DNA of 64,000 nucleotides from JBCCTX01 sp964468435 (GCA_964468435.1 CAYXVE010000005.1:1-64000); one strand, 5' to 3'; counted from the first letter of the stretch, positions 1 to 10,284 are shown. The notes: generated by a model from the letters alone, not told the origin. Translations and numbers: made by a program.

Positions 1-69
1 TTCAATTTACAACCTTTTTACTTGCCCACATTTTTTTTGTCCTGTACTCAGAAATGAGTTATTAATTAG

Positions 70-77
70 TACTTTTG
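70..77 (+). promoter_or_regulatory. Candidate -7 box upstream of thiol peroxidase
   Basis: TACTTTTG matches the Bacteroidota -7 consensus TAnnTTTG and lies 36 bases before the tpx start codon, so transcription would begin near position 84. No TTTG-type -33 box sits at the usual 19-21 base spacing; the nearest TTTG (36-39) is too far upstream. The call rests on the -7 match alone. Confidence 0.4.
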
Positions 78-112
78 GTAAATAAAAAGTATTCTCAAAT
101 TCAATATATCAC

Positions 113-628
113 ATGTCATTCGTAACGCTAAAAGGAAAAAAATTTTCTATTAAAGACGATATCCCAGCAGTGGGTGTTCCCGCCCTGGATTTTACCTTTG
201 TGAAAGAGGATTTGAACGAGGCCACGCTATTTGACGATTATTCAGAGGGGATAAAAGTGCTCATCGCAGTACCAAGTCTGGATACAGGTATTTGTCAAAT
301 GGAGACGCGCAAGTTCAATGAAGAGCTTTCCAAGCGTCAGGGAGCTACAGGGATTGTTATTTCCAAGGATCTTCCCTTTGCGATGAAACGTTTTTGTGAA
401 GCAGAAGGTATTGCCAACGTGGTAATAGGTTCTGATTATCGCTACAATGATTTCATCAATGAGTATAACACCGAGATTCTGGATGGCCCTATGAAAGGAC
501 TTTCCGCAAGAGCTGTATTTGTACTCGACGGTGATAATGTCATTCGCTATAGCGAGTTGGTACCTGAAATCGCTCAGGAGCCTGAGTACGAAAAAGCGCT
601 TGCAGTTGTAGATGAACTCATAAGCTAG
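113..628 (+). CDS. tpx: Thiol peroxidase (atypical 2-Cys peroxiredoxin)
   Basis: This enzyme reduces hydrogen peroxide and organic hydroperoxides with electrons from thioredoxin, in the cytoplasm. The 171-residue length is normal for Tpx. The peroxidatic Cys is Cys61 in SLDTGICQMETRKF and the resolving Cys is Cys95 in DLPFAMKRFC, the same positions as in E. coli Tpx. The C-terminal signature ARAVFVLDGDNVIRYSELVPE is also close to the family. No signal peptide is present. The gene is alone on its strand, and its last 11 bases overlap the 3' end of the convergent antiporter gene. A TAnnTTTG box precedes it. Identification is secure from the two cysteine motifs. Confidence 0.96.
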   Translation: MSFVTLKGKKFSIKDDIPAVGVPALDFTFVKEDLNEATLFDDYSEGIKVLIAVPSLDTGICQMETRKFNEELSKRQGATGIVISKDLPFAMKRFCEAEGIANVVIGSDYRYNDFINEYNTEILDGPMKGLSARAVFVLDGDNVIRYSELVPEIAQEPEYEKALAVVDELIS

Positions 629-2114
629 TAGCAGCTTCTGATTCACTGGAAGTACTCATCTCTCCCTCTTTTGCATCCTGGGGAGAAAGTTTTGCAATTC
701 TAAACCCGATAAACCCAATCAGGATCGTCATAATTGGGCTGATAATGTTGAAGAAGGCGTAAGGTGCATAGGTAAGCGTGGCAACTCCGAGCACAGATGC
801 TTGTACTGCACCACATGTATTCCATGGTACCAATACAGATGTAACGGTACCTGCATCTTCGAGGGTTCTGCTTAGGTTTTCAGGTGCAAGTCCTCTGTCG
901 CGGTAAGCTTTTGCAAACATACGCCCTGGCACTACAATAGCAAGATACTGGTCAGATGCTGTAGCATTGAAAAACATACTACTTAAAGCAGTCGTGGCAA
1001 ATAATGCTCCCACGGAGCGTGCAAGCTTCAGAAGTTCTTCCGTAATTCTTTGTAACAGGCCACTGGCTTCCATCACTCCTCCAAAACTCATTGCACACAG
1101 GATCAACCACACGGTATTGAGCATTCCTGCCATCCCACTGGTAGATAAGAGACTATTCAGAATTTCATTATCTGTAGTAATGCTTACATCACGGGTCATA
1201 GCATTCATCACAGTAACATAGGAAGCTTTTCCATATCCTGCTCCAGAAGTACCCAAGGTCTGTATCACCTGTGGCTGAAAAATAATCGCAAAGAGTCCAC
1301 CCAGCAAAGACCCTATGAGTAAAGCGGGGATGGGGGATACTTTACGCACGATCATATATATTACAAGGGCAGGTACAATAAAAAGTAATAAGTTGATATT
1401 AAATTGCCCCTGTATGGCCGTCAACAATCCCTCTATACCTTGAATGGTAGCCTGAGTCTCATAGTTCAAGCCTATAATTAAAAATAAAACAAGTGCTATG
1501 GTAAAGGAGGGAAATGTTGTAATGGTCATGTAACGTATATGAGTAAACAAATCTGTACCCGCCATGGCAGGGGCCAGATTGGTCGTATCAGAGAGTGGAG
1601 ACATTTTGTCTCCAAAATAAGCTCCTGAAATGATTGCCCCGGCAATCAGTCCATCAGAAAAGCCTAAGGCTTTCCCGATTCCCAGCAGCGCAATCCCCAC
1701 TGTTGCTACAGTAGACCATGAACTCCCACTTGCCAGGGAGACAATTGCACATACGATACAGGCAGCAACCAGAAATATGTTGGGATTGATAATCTGCAAT
1801 CCATAATAAATCATAGCAGGAACAATCCCACTGATCAGCCAGGTTCCTGCAAGTGAACCGATCATCAATAGAATGAGAATAGCAGGTAATGCTGCCTTGA
1901 TACTGTTTACAATTCCTTTGAGCAAATCATCCCAGGTATACCCCCTGCGCATTCCGATAATTGCAGCGATTCCGGCTGCCAGGATTAGTACAAACTGATT
2001 GGCCCCTCCGAGTGCTTCATCACTATATATTACAACATTGTAGTACAACAATCCCACCAGAACAATGATCGGCATGATCGCTTCCCAAAAAGTAGGCTTC
2101 GAATGTTCTTCCAT
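618..2114 (-). CDS. nhaC: NhaC-family Na+/H+ antiporter
   Basis: This is an inner-membrane antiporter of 498 residues that would exchange cytoplasmic Na+ for external H+. It has roughly eleven to twelve hydrophobic segments. The family signature GDKMSPLSDTTNLAPAMAG lies near residue 170, and the second half carries the related stretch TASDQYLAIVVPGRMFA. A short hydrophilic Ser/Glu-rich tail ends the protein. The start is the ATG at 2114, followed by a short polar N-terminus and the first membrane segment. The 3' end overlaps tpx tail to tail by 11 bases, so the two transcripts may interfere. The exact substrate (Na+/H+, or malate/Na+-lactate as in some NhaC relatives) cannot be read from sequence. 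Confidence 0.92.
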   Translation of the reverse strand: MEEHSKPTFWEAIMPIIVLVGLLYYNVVIYSDEALGGANQFVLILAAGIAAIIGMRRGYTWDDLLKGIVNSIKAALPAILILLMIGSLAGTWLISGIVPAMIYYGLQIINPNIFLVAACIVCAIVSLASGSSWSTVATVGIALLGIGKALGFSDGLIAGAIISGAYFGDKMSPLSDTTNLAPAMAGTDLFTHIRYMTITTFPSFTIALVLFLIIGLNYETQATIQGIEGLLTAIQGQFNINLLLFIVPALVIYMIVRKVSPIPALLIGSLLGGLFAIIFQPQVIQTLGTSGAGYGKASYVTVMNAMTRDVSITTDNEILNSLLSTSGMAGMLNTVWLILCAMSFGGVMEASGLLQRITEELLKLARSVGALFATTALSSMFFNATASDQYLAIVVPGRMFAKAYRDRGLAPENLSRTLEDAGTVTSVLVPWNTCGAVQASVLGVATLTYAPYAFFNIISPIMTILIGFIGFRIAKLSPQDAKEGEMSTSSESEAATSL

Positions 2115-2312
2115 GTCTCAATATATAAAAAATGCATTAAAATTCATCTTTTGCTAATCATGGAATTACCGGGAGTGAGAAGGGTACAGCAGCATGACAG
2201 GTTAAGGTTGTTAAGCGAGTGCGGGGATAAAAACGCGCGTGTGTTTCATGCAATATAGTCCCATTGAAATGGTATATTTATACCTCAAACCTGATCAAAC
2301 AGATACTTGTGC

Positions 2313-2522
2313 ATGAAAAGAAGGATAGTCGTATTAAGTGGTGCAGGCATCAGTGCTGATAGCGGATTGCGCACATTCAGGGATGCCGATGGTCTATGGG
2401 AAGGATATGATGTTACAGATGTAGCAACGCCAGAAGCATTTGAGCGCGATCCGGAGTTGGTAATTCGTTTTTACAACGAACGTCGTGCCCAGGCACGACA
2501 GGCAGAACCTAATGAAGGGCAT
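2313..2522 (+). pseudogene. Truncated sirtuin (NAD-dependent protein deacylase), N-terminal fragment
   Basis: The first 70 codons are clearly a CobB/Sir2 sirtuin: the NAD-binding motif GAGISADSGLRTFRD is followed by GLWEGYDVTDVATPEAF and then PNEGH. After PNEGH (about 2522) homology stops abruptly and the reading frame runs on into unrelated sequence to 2924, antisense to the next gene. The whole zinc-ribbon and catalytic His region is missing (a normal protein is about 230-240 residues), so it cannot be active. ATG at 2313 is preferred over the TTG two codons upstream. No transposase is seen at the breakpoint; 2523-2712 holds an imperfect inverted repeat (CCTACCT / AGGTAGG) and no gene. The deletion or rearrangement joined it to the 3' end of the PorU2-like gene. 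Confidence 0.88.
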
Positions 2523-2712
2523 ATTAGATTCAGAAACGCTTATCAGTATAGAATATTTTTTATAGACGAACGTTATTTAAGTGAGTTTGATTTAAGGGAT
2601 CTTTATTTCGTTCTTTTCTGTAGCAAGACAACATGCCTACCTAATTCGATTATTCCGATAGCAGGTAGGTATGTCTTTCTATGGGCATTTTTATATAACC
2701 CTACTGGAAAAA

Positions 2713-5700
2713 TCACCTCGATATATACATCTTTCCCCAGCCTTTCTGAAAATATTTCTCATAGTTTCCAGCTCTGTAATCATATCCGCCTGGGAAAGCT
2801 ATTTCTATTTCATAGAGATACAAACCTGAAGGAAGTGGATTGCCCTGATCATCTGTTCCATTCCAGGCATAGCGTGTTACGTGGTTGCCAGATCTGGCTT
2901 CTCCCAGTTCGACAAAATCGATGACTTTGACTTTTTGTCCCAGCGTATTAAACACATTAAGTCTGAATATTACGGGTGATTCTTCACCTGTCAGCGTATA
3001 AGAAAAGCGTGTAGCGGTAGAAAAAGGATTGGGAAAATTCACCACCGGTGTTGCTGAGCGATCGTTGACAACATTAAATGTGATCTCATAAAGTTTCTTG
3101 CCAGCAATATTTCCGCTTTGGTCTCTGGCTTGTATCCGGAGCATGTAGGTCTTGTCTTCCAATGCAAATAACTTACCCGGATAGAATTTCAGATAAGCCT
3201 GATTACCGGGTAGATCTGCCGGTATCCATTCCAAACGGGGATCGCTGATAAATATTCTTTCCAGATTGAAGCTCAGGTCAGCTTCACCGAAATAGAGTTC
3301 AAAATTAGCCGTATCCACATTCGCCAAAAACTCATTTTCATCGTCTATCTGAATGAGAATCTCCGGCCGGGGTGCAACGATGTCGCCATCTTTAATCCTG
3401 ACTCCGTCAACTGTAGCATCGATAATGGGATTAAGTAAATCACGGGAGATAAAGAAACTTTTTTCAAATACATTATTAAAATAATACTGTTCCTGTTGTT
3501 CTCGCTGAGGATTCAGCTCTACCGTAAGCAGGGCCTCGCCGGGCATTGCATGTTCCAGTGATGAGAAGCGATATGAAATAATAGCTGTATCCCTGCCTTT
3601 TACTAAAGGTATCCAAAGGTCTTCCAGTTCAGTAACCGTACGATCGGCACGTTGAAGTTGAACACCTACTCTAACACTATCCATATCTGTAGCAGTGAGA
3701 TTTCTCACAGCCAAATTTACTGATACACTGGCACCATAGGGAATCGTATCTGATTCAAATTCAAATTTTGTCTCTGGGTCAGGCAAAATATCTGGAATGG
3801 GGTTATGCAGGACATACCACTGGGAAAGCTGAGGAGGTGTATAGCGCTGGGCATCTTTGAAACGGGCTTTCAATTTCAGATAAGGATACGCTTTTGCGTT
3901 GATAGAACTCAGATCGTAGGTGCCTTGCTGGTCTAGTGTCATGAGGAGGGTATCTTTGACCTCCGGCTGAATACCGTACACCTGACAGATCATTGAATCG
4001 GATGAAATATTATCCAGTGATTTCCACTGGAAGAAGAGTTTTTCCCATTCCAGTGCAGGACCTATCAGAGGATATTGAACCAGGCCCTGGTTTTTGGGCC
4101 TATAGACCAGGCGGGTGATTTCCAGTGAATTACCAATATTGGGCTCATACAGTTCTACATCGGCTAAAGCTGCGCCTTTGCGGCCAAGTATGAGAAAGGG
4201 ATCACCATTTTCCAATAATCTTATCCTCCTGGATACGCCAATTTGTTCAAGAACCTGAAATGTTGCTTCATCCCAGAGCGGAACCTGAGGATTGCGGTTG
4301 TTGGCGACCATGACATAGTCTCCTTCCTCAGCATTCTGTATGGCTAGCTTCAACTTATGCAGCTCTCTGGGAACTATAGCTGCCTGTACACCTCCCCCAA
4401 ATCCAAAAACAAGTGTATCTGTTTTAGGCTCAAAGGTCTCTTGATCAAAAACGGCAAACACCACAGCATTCTGGCCGAAGCGGTCTGGGAAGTCTGCAAC
4501 TTTACCACTATTGACAAACATTTGAAAAGTATTTCCCTTTCTTGCCTCAAAAGTTACCTCAGCAGGTCTTGTTTGAAATTTCCATAAATTCTGATAGGTA
4601 TCCAGCGCAAGGTCTTTCAGTATGGCGCGCTTGAACTGGGATGTGTGTGCCTGTCCCCAGCCAGATTCCCCTTTTAGATATGTAAAAGTGGATTCCTGCC
4701 AAATTGCAGGATCTGCATCGACAAGCTTCACCCTCCAATGATACGCTGTACTATCCTGTAATTCAAATGGTATCTCCCAAGAACCATTATATACAGAGCC
4801 GTTAATGATCCCTGAATTTTTCAATAAAGGGGAATCAAAACCATTGGTAGTATCTATTTCAAATTGATATCGTATGCTGTCGTTTAAATCCGTAAAAAAT
4901 GCGGAAGCGATTAATTTCAGGGGTTGCTCACCTTCGACAGATAGCATAGAAGGGAAGAGTGGTTGTGCAATATTACCCGGAATATCCTGACTTACGCCAG
5001 CTGTGTTATTATCTTCTACAAATTCAGAGATGTCATTGCTATAATCGACTTCTACCCTGAATGTGTTGGAACCTATGGCTGCATCTCGGGCTGTATTATA
5101 CAACCATTCAGAAATCGTATCCGTCAAAGCAGGTGAAGGATGTCTGATCACTTTTTGGGTAATCGCTATCCCATCTGGTAAAATCTGAGTGACCCTGATA
5201 TTCACCGAATCAGAGATCGCACGTGCCTGATTGTCAAGTATGATGTTGATCTGAAAAGAATCATCTTTGGTAGTGAAAACCTCAGGATAGAAGAAAATAT
5301 CTGCGTCCGCAATTTCGTAATCTGGCAATTCCGGGTAATACAATTTTATAGCTGGATCTCCTTGCAGGTTCATTTGCCTACCTGTATTATAAGAACCCGG
5401 ATCTCTGTACCTGCCTATAAACTGATCAAGACCTTCTTGAATGATCTCTCCTATGGAATTACCTGCATTTTCAGGAAGCCAATGTTGATACAAATTACCT
5501 GCATAAAGATCTAGGGGAAAGATACTTCCCACACTAGAATTAGCCAAATATCCTATAGCGCCTTTTCTCTGCTGGACAATCCATCCTTCACCAAAACTTC
5601 TGCCCCCCGTAAAATTTCCCCCATAACATCCCATAGCGATCATAAAGGGATATCGTCCCTCATTGTTGTATTCAAATGCACTTCTCAGATTAACATCCAG

Positions 5701-7617
5701 TATATTGGCTTGAGAATGCCCTAAAAAATGGAGTAAAAACACACCCTGATCTATGTCTGTATGGTAAGGAGCATCGGTAGGATCAAAATCCTCAGCTGAA
5801 GCCCTTTTTTGAAAGTAGGTAATATCACTTCCATAGGGAGAATCTACTAACTGGGCGATATTTCTATTGTGGCTGCCCTCTATTCTTTGTTGCTCGGATA
5901 GGGAGGAGCCTCCTCCCAGGAATACTGCTTTTTTCATCCAGGGTTCCCAGGAAGCATGCTCATATTCTCTTACCTTTTCAAGGTAGTTAAATCCTTCCTG
6001 GTCATTGTAAAGATTGATTCGCCCTATAGCTGCTTCAGGATTGATAGCTGAGGAATTGGGATCAAAATGGCCTACATATTCATAATCTGTAGCGGGATAC
6101 CCATAGGTAGGGACCATTGTACTACTGGGTTTGCGCGTGATATTATTGCCTTTACCCCACAGAAGAAAATATCTGGGTTTAAGCTCCCAATTATCCAGTG
6201 CATCTTTACAGAATCGCTTGATAGCCCACGGTGTTACAGAACCGTAACCATATTCGTCATAAATCTGGTCGGTGTATACAACCTTTGCGCTCAACGGATT
6301 GATCTGTGCAGTATCTCTGTATTGGGCATAGGCTTCTGCGGAGTTTTTCAGGCTAGGGTGAGCAATAATGACAAATTCTGCTCCTTGTGCAGGATTGTGA
6401 AGATAGGAAAGTCTTGCATCAGAGATTACAGGCTTGCGTATGGCGCTATCGGATGCTACGATCAGCGTACGTCGCCCGGTTCCTGGCCCTACGATGATTC
6501 TCGCTTCATTTAACGTATCTGAAGGAATAAGAACTCCAGCAGAGCGAAGCTGGCTGGCAGGATCGTAGACAACAATGCTATCTCTACCCCTGACCTGTTG
6601 AATGTTTATATATGCAGGTTCTTGTTTTTCCCATTGCTCGACACGCGTGTAAGCTTTTCCCAGCAAATTCCATTCACGAGCATAGGTAACAGATGCCCAT
6701 GAAATTCTGTTATTATTATTGTCAGACGCGTCTGATGCCTGAAATACGAGGGTAATAGCATCACCCAGTATTGTATCGATTAATCCCTCAAAGGTATGTA
6801 TGTATCTATCGCTGATACCTGCCGAGTCAATGAGAGGAGCATTATAGCCATTCATCTTGACCTGTAGGTCGTGTCTTCCACTGGATACACCCGTAACCCG
6901 GGTACGCAGGATTGCTGATGGCCCATCCCGGTAAGGTACTGGAGTATCCAGGGTGACACTCCGGAACTTGCTGGGATTGAATACCGGATGATAGAAATAT
7001 CCTTCACCCAGCACAAAATCGGAGTTTAAGGTGAATGTAGCATCATTATTACCTGCACCACCGGTTTGAAATCTCACATTTCCCACATTGGGATGAGACT
7101 CAAATTTAGCTTTATACCAGTAGAAGGCTTCTGGAGAAAAACGGTTGTAGCGGGTATTCAGATATGAATTGTATCGCTTCCCGGGCATATTTCCCCACGT
7201 GAGAAAATATGCCGATATATCAGAAAAAAAGTTGATGTCCTTATCGGGTAGCATATCACTCCGCTGACGACGGGTATATGCATCGCGATATAAAATTGTA
7301 TCTACTAATCCATCATTTCTTTTGCCAAAAAATTCAATGTACTCCCATACGGAACCGGAAGAACCGATAAATACAGGAACTTCTTCTCCCCTATAGTAAA
7401 GCTGAAAAGTTTGTGGGTCAACCAGGTTTAAATCGTAGCCTGCTTCTAGCAGGTCTTCCTTTTGGACGCGGTATATACCGTCCTCAGTCACTTCAAATTT
7501 GACAAAGGGTCTACCAGAATTAGCAATATACCAGCTATTTCCGTAATCAACGTTCTGAGCAGGAAGTATATAAGTTAACAGGAAGGTAAGAACAAAAAAT
7601 AAGTTAATATTACTCAT
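2713..7617 (-). CDS. PorU2-like C25 (gingipain-type) peptidase of the type IX secretion system
   Basis: A very large secreted protein of about 1634 residues. The chosen ATG at 7617 directly precedes a signal peptide ending near ILPAQN; the ATG seven codons upstream would add a charged tail before it. The peptidase C25 domain lies about residues 370-760. Its catalytic pair is present: His634 in FLLHFLGHSQ and Cys664 in IAMGCYGGNF. After it come several Ig/FnIII-like beta domains with repeated CARDB-like stretches. The C-terminal FlgD-like fold (VVNFPNPFSTATRFSY to WNGTDDQGNPLPSGLYLYEI) is typical of type IX proteins. Known relatives are annotated as putative T9SS sortase PorU2, acting at the cell surface on secreted cargo. 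No other T9SS gene lies nearby. Whether it is a sortase or a surface protease is inference. Confidence 0.88.
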   Translation of the reverse strand: MSNINLFFVLTFLLTYILPAQNVDYGNSWYIANSGRPFVKFEVTEDGIYRVQKEDLLEAGYDLNLVDPQTFQLYYRGEEVPVFIGSSGSVWEYIEFFGKRNDGLVDTILYRDAYTRRQRSDMLPDKDINFFSDISAYFLTWGNMPGKRYNSYLNTRYNRFSPEAFYWYKAKFESHPNVGNVRFQTGGAGNNDATFTLNSDFVLGEGYFYHPVFNPSKFRSVTLDTPVPYRDGPSAILRTRVTGVSSGRHDLQVKMNGYNAPLIDSAGISDRYIHTFEGLIDTILGDAITLVFQASDASDNNNNRISWASVTYAREWNLLGKAYTRVEQWEKQEPAYINIQQVRGRDSIVVYDPASQLRSAGVLIPSDTLNEARIIVGPGTGRRTLIVASDSAIRKPVISDARLSYLHNPAQGAEFVIIAHPSLKNSAEAYAQYRDTAQINPLSAKVVYTDQIYDEYGYGSVTPWAIKRFCKDALDNWELKPRYFLLWGKGNNITRKPSSTMVPTYGYPATDYEYVGHFDPNSSAINPEAAIGRINLYNDQEGFNYLEKVREYEHASWEPWMKKAVFLGGGSSLSEQQRIEGSHNRNIAQLVDSPYGSDITYFQKRASAEDFDPTDAPYHTDIDQGVFLLHFLGHSQANILDVNLRSAFEYNNEGRYPFMIAMGCYGGNFTGGRSFGEGWIVQQRKGAIGYLANSSVGSIFPLDLYAGNLYQHWLPENAGNSIGEIIQEGLDQFIGRYRDPGSYNTGRQMNLQGDPAIKLYYPELPDYEIADADIFFYPEVFTTKDDSFQINIILDNQARAISDSVNIRVTQILPDGIAITQKVIRHPSPALTDTISEWLYNTARDAAIGSNTFRVEVDYSNDISEFVEDNNTAGVSQDIPGNIAQPLFPSMLSVEGEQPLKLIASAFFTDLNDSIRYQFEIDTTNGFDSPLLKNSGIINGSVYNGSWEIPFELQDSTAYHWRVKLVDADPAIWQESTFTYLKGESGWGQAHTSQFKRAILKDLALDTYQNLWKFQTRPAEVTFEARKGNTFQMFVNSGKVADFPDRFGQNAVVFAVFDQETFEPKTDTLVFGFGGGVQAAIVPRELHKLKLAIQNAEEGDYVMVANNRNPQVPLWDEATFQVLEQIGVSRRIRLLENGDPFLILGRKGAALADVELYEPNIGNSLEITRLVYRPKNQGLVQYPLIGPALEWEKLFFQWKSLDNISSDSMICQVYGIQPEVKDTLLMTLDQQGTYDLSSINAKAYPYLKLKARFKDAQRYTPPQLSQWYVLHNPIPDILPDPETKFEFESDTIPYGASVSVNLAVRNLTATDMDSVRVGVQLQRADRTVTELEDLWIPLVKGRDTAIISYRFSSLEHAMPGEALLTVELNPQREQQEQYYFNNVFEKSFFISRDLLNPIIDATVDGVRIKDGDIVAPRPEILIQIDDENEFLANVDTANFELYFGEADLSFNLERIFISDPRLEWIPADLPGNQAYLKFYPGKLFALEDKTYMLRIQARDQSGNIAGKKLYEITFNVVNDRSATPVVNFPNPFSTATRFSYTLTGEESPVIFRLNVFNTLGQKVKVIDFVELGEARSGNHVTRYAWNGTDDQGNPLPSGLYLYEIEIAFPGGYDYRAGNYEKYFQKGWGKMYISR

Positions 7618-7805
7618 ATCTTCGCTATAAAAAACCAATCTTAAAGGATAAACGAAAAATATCTGTCTTTAGGTTTACCCAAATTCACAAAAACCTACAG
7701 TTGAAGGGCGATCAATCATCGTCCTGGCAATTTCAGCAGAAAAATAATAAATAAATAGGAAATTTTAACTATACATATTTAGTTACAATAAGTACAATCC
7801 AAAGC

Positions 7806-8498
7806 TCAATGCATGCGGTGGAGAGCATAGGAAAGTTCCTGCAATGCAGGAACGTAAAGTTTTTCTAAACGATTTTCATAAGCATACATTAAATCGAGGA
7901 ATTCAGGCTTATTGACATAGGCGTAACAACGTATACCTACTTTATTGAGAATGTACCTCATCACACCAGCAAGATATCTCATATCCACGTAGCGATACAA
8001 GAACTGTTTTTCAGAAAACTTTTGGAGGAAATGATCATACCCTGGTAGACTTCGCTGGGTAATCCACTCGGTAAGGTTTACGATCTCAGAGAGTTTAGCT
8101 GCTTCAAAGTGGCTATAAAAATAATAAGGCAGGTCATTGTGTCTTCTAATCAGCACGCGATCTAGGATCAGTTCCAGCATGATATGGGAAACAAAGAAGG
8201 TTCTATCGATGCACTCCCCGGTAAAAATCTGTTTCAGTTCTCCATTCAGATATTGGGTTTCTCTTTTAAAAAAATGAGAACTATGGAATAGCCTGTCTAC
8301 TTCAAAATGCCTGATCACACCATTATAAAAATTGATTTGATTTTTACTCGCATCATTTTCCATAATCAATGGCAATGTTGATTGCTTCAATCGGATGCTT
8401 CTATCAAAATTTCCAATAAGATCGGGAGTAGAAACACCCAGAAAGAAGAATGTATCTTTACATTCCAGGTCTAGGAAAAAGTGAGAGATGAAATTCAT
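7806..8498 (-). CDS. Conserved hypothetical protein, weakly AcpH (ACP phosphodiesterase)-like
   Basis: A soluble, probably helical protein of about 230 residues with no signal peptide. I chose the ATG at 8498 because the protein then begins MNFISHFFLD, which is how this Bacteroidota family and the acyl-carrier-protein phosphodiesterase family start; the longer frame to 8561 adds an unrelated tail. Conserved-looking His/Asp positions occur in RHFEVDRLFHSS and FFVSHIMLELILDRVL, consistent with a metal-binding HD-like helical fold. It stands alone between two divergent or convergent genes. Function is unassigned; the AcpH likeness is limited to the N-terminus and the spacing of His/Asp, so it is only a suggestion. 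Confidence 0.7.
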   Translation of the reverse strand: MNFISHFFLDLECKDTFFFLGVSTPDLIGNFDRSIRLKQSTLPLIMENDASKNQINFYNGVIRHFEVDRLFHSSHFFKRETQYLNGELKQIFTGECIDRTFFVSHIMLELILDRVLIRRHNDLPYYFYSHFEAAKLSEIVNLTEWITQRSLPGYDHFLQKFSEKQFLYRYVDMRYLAGVMRYILNKVGIRCYAYVNKPEFLDLMYAYENRLEKLYVPALQELSYALHRMH

Positions 8499-8742
8499 AG
8501 AGTACCAGGAATTGGAGGTAGATATAACGTACAAAGATGCAAAAATTTGTATATAAATCAATCGACTTCATAGAAAGCTGTGCTTCTGCTTATGGAATAT
8601 ATTATGATCATATCGAAAGATATAGCTACCAGTTAGCGTAGCCACTGAATAAATGATATTGTCAACTATGACATATGTTGTATATTGAAGATTAATCTTA
8701 CATGTGATTCATTATAAGTATTCATTTTAATCATTTTCCTTT

Positions 8743-10284
8743 ATGCAACCGGATGCTCCCGCAAGTAACCACAGTGATATTATGGGCCATCCCCGTGGTC
8801 TTTTTTACTTGTTTTTTGCTGAATTATGGGAAAGATTTAGTTTTTATGGAATGAGAGCCCTGCTGACCCTGTATATGGTCAATGAGATCTTTGAGGCGTT
8901 AGCCAATAAAGACACCGCAACGGCAATCGTATATGCATCTTATGGATCATTGGTTTATGCCTCTACCGTTATCGGTGGGAGGATAGCTGACCAGTTAATC
9001 GGTTACCGCTACTCGATATTGCTGGGAGGTATCCTGATGGCAGTAGGGCATTTTGTGCTAGCTATTCCCAACGATATCACCTTCTTTCTGGCATTGGCCT
9101 TTATCATTGTCGGTAATGGCTTCTTTAAACCCAATATTTCTACTTTTGTAGGGGCCTTATATCCTCAGAATGATATCCGGAAAGATTCTGGGTTTACGAT
9201 CTTCTATATGGGGATCAATATTGGGGCCTGGTTGTCACCCCTACTATGCGGCTGGCTGGCAAGAGAATATGGCTGGCATTATGGTTTTGGATTAGCTGGG
9301 GTCGGCATGTTGGCAGGGTTGATTTTTTTCTGGAGTGGCATTCAGAAAGGTGTATTTATGGATAAAGGACTTCCACCTTTTCCGGATTTACTGGAAAAAA
9401 AGTGGATGGGACTTTCCCAGAAAGTATGGGTGCCTTTACTAGCTGTCCTAAGTGTACCGCTGATCGCTTTTCTAGTATCTTCTTATGAACACATTGGTGG
9501 AGGTAATACTTTTCTGGGAGAGAAAACGCTTGTGAATGTGTTGTTCAACGCACTGGGTATTATCATACTGGCCTATATCGCATTCATCATGACAACAGTG
9601 TCCAGGGCTGAAGCGCTCAAATTACTGGTAGCAGTATTATTGACCTTGTTTATGACCTTATTTTGGGGGTTCCACGAGTTATCCGGGAGTGTACTAACCC
9701 TCTTTGCCGACCGGAATGTCGATCTCCAATTAATTGATGCAGCACAGTCCAATGCGATTAATCCCTTTTTCATTATCATCTTGTCGATCCCCTTTTCCAT
9801 GCTTTGGGTATACTTGTCGCGCGACAAACTAAACCCCAGGACACCCTTTAAGTTTGCTATGGGTTTAGCATTTCTGGGGCTGGGATTTTATATCCTGTAC
9901 CTGAGTAAAAATTTTGCCAATGCTGAGGGGCAGGTACCATTCTATTTTCTCATTGTCATGTACATGTTTATCTCTGCTGGTGAACTGCTGATGTCGCCTG
10001 TGGGATTATCCAAAATTACTGATCTTTCTCCGGTAAAAGTTGTGGCGTTTATGATGGGAGTTTGGTTCCTTGCTTCTGCCTATGCTTTCAGGATCGTAGA
10101 GGCAGTGGGAAAACAACTCGCTATTGATACGATTTCAGGAGGGGGGAAAGCTATAGATGCCACTGCTACCTTGGATTTATATACACAAGGATTTGAATCC
10201 ATAGCATATGTGTCATTTGGTGGAGCAGCAGTGGTACTGTTGCTGTCGCCTCTCATGTTGAGATGGATGGGAGATATCCGATAA
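8743..10284 (+). CDS. Proton-dependent oligopeptide transporter (POT/PTR family)
   Basis: A 513-residue inner-membrane symporter that takes up di- and tripeptides with protons. The E-x-x-E-R-F motif of the first helix is seen in ELWERFSFYGMRALLTLYM. The loop 2-3 motif is GGRIADQLIGYRYSILLGG, and the second PTR2 signature is FYMGINIGAWLSP in helix 5. About fourteen hydrophobic segments fit the enlarged bacterial and Bacteroidota type. It starts at the ATG at 8743 and has no operon partner. The next gene begins 75 bases downstream on the same strand and may be cotranscribed. Confidence 0.95.
   Translation: MQPDAPASNHSDIMGHPRGLFYLFFAELWERFSFYGMRALLTLYMVNEIFEALANKDTATAIVYASYGSLVYASTVIGGRIADQLIGYRYSILLGGILMAVGHFVLAIPNDITFFLALAFIIVGNGFFKPNISTFVGALYPQNDIRKDSGFTIFYMGINIGAWLSPLLCGWLAREYGWHYGFGLAGVGMLAGLIFFWSGIQKGVFMDKGLPPFPDLLEKKWMGLSQKVWVPLLAVLSVPLIAFLVSSYEHIGGGNTFLGEKTLVNVLFNALGIIILAYIAFIMTTVSRAEALKLLVAVLLTLFMTLFWGFHELSGSVLTLFADRNVDLQLIDAAQSNAINPFFIIILSIPFSMLWVYLSRDKLNPRTPFKFAMGLAFLGLGFYILYLSKNFANAEGQVPFYFLIVMYMFISAGELLMSPVGLSKITDLSPVKVVAFMMGVWFLASAYAFRIVEAVGKQLAIDTISGGGKAIDATATLDLYTQGFESIAYVSFGGAAVVLLLSPLMLRWMGDIR

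Noticed and set aside
242..646. Minus-strand 134-codon frame over the thiol peroxidase gene
   Set aside because: It is antisense to a clear tpx and its translation has no family likeness or sensible composition.
2523..2924. Continuation of the sirtuin frame as a longer protein
   Set aside because: After PNEGH the residues do not match any part of a sirtuin and the frame becomes antisense to the PorU2-like gene.
9573..9827. Minus-strand frame inside the peptide transporter
   Set aside because: Antisense to membrane segments; no independent evidence.
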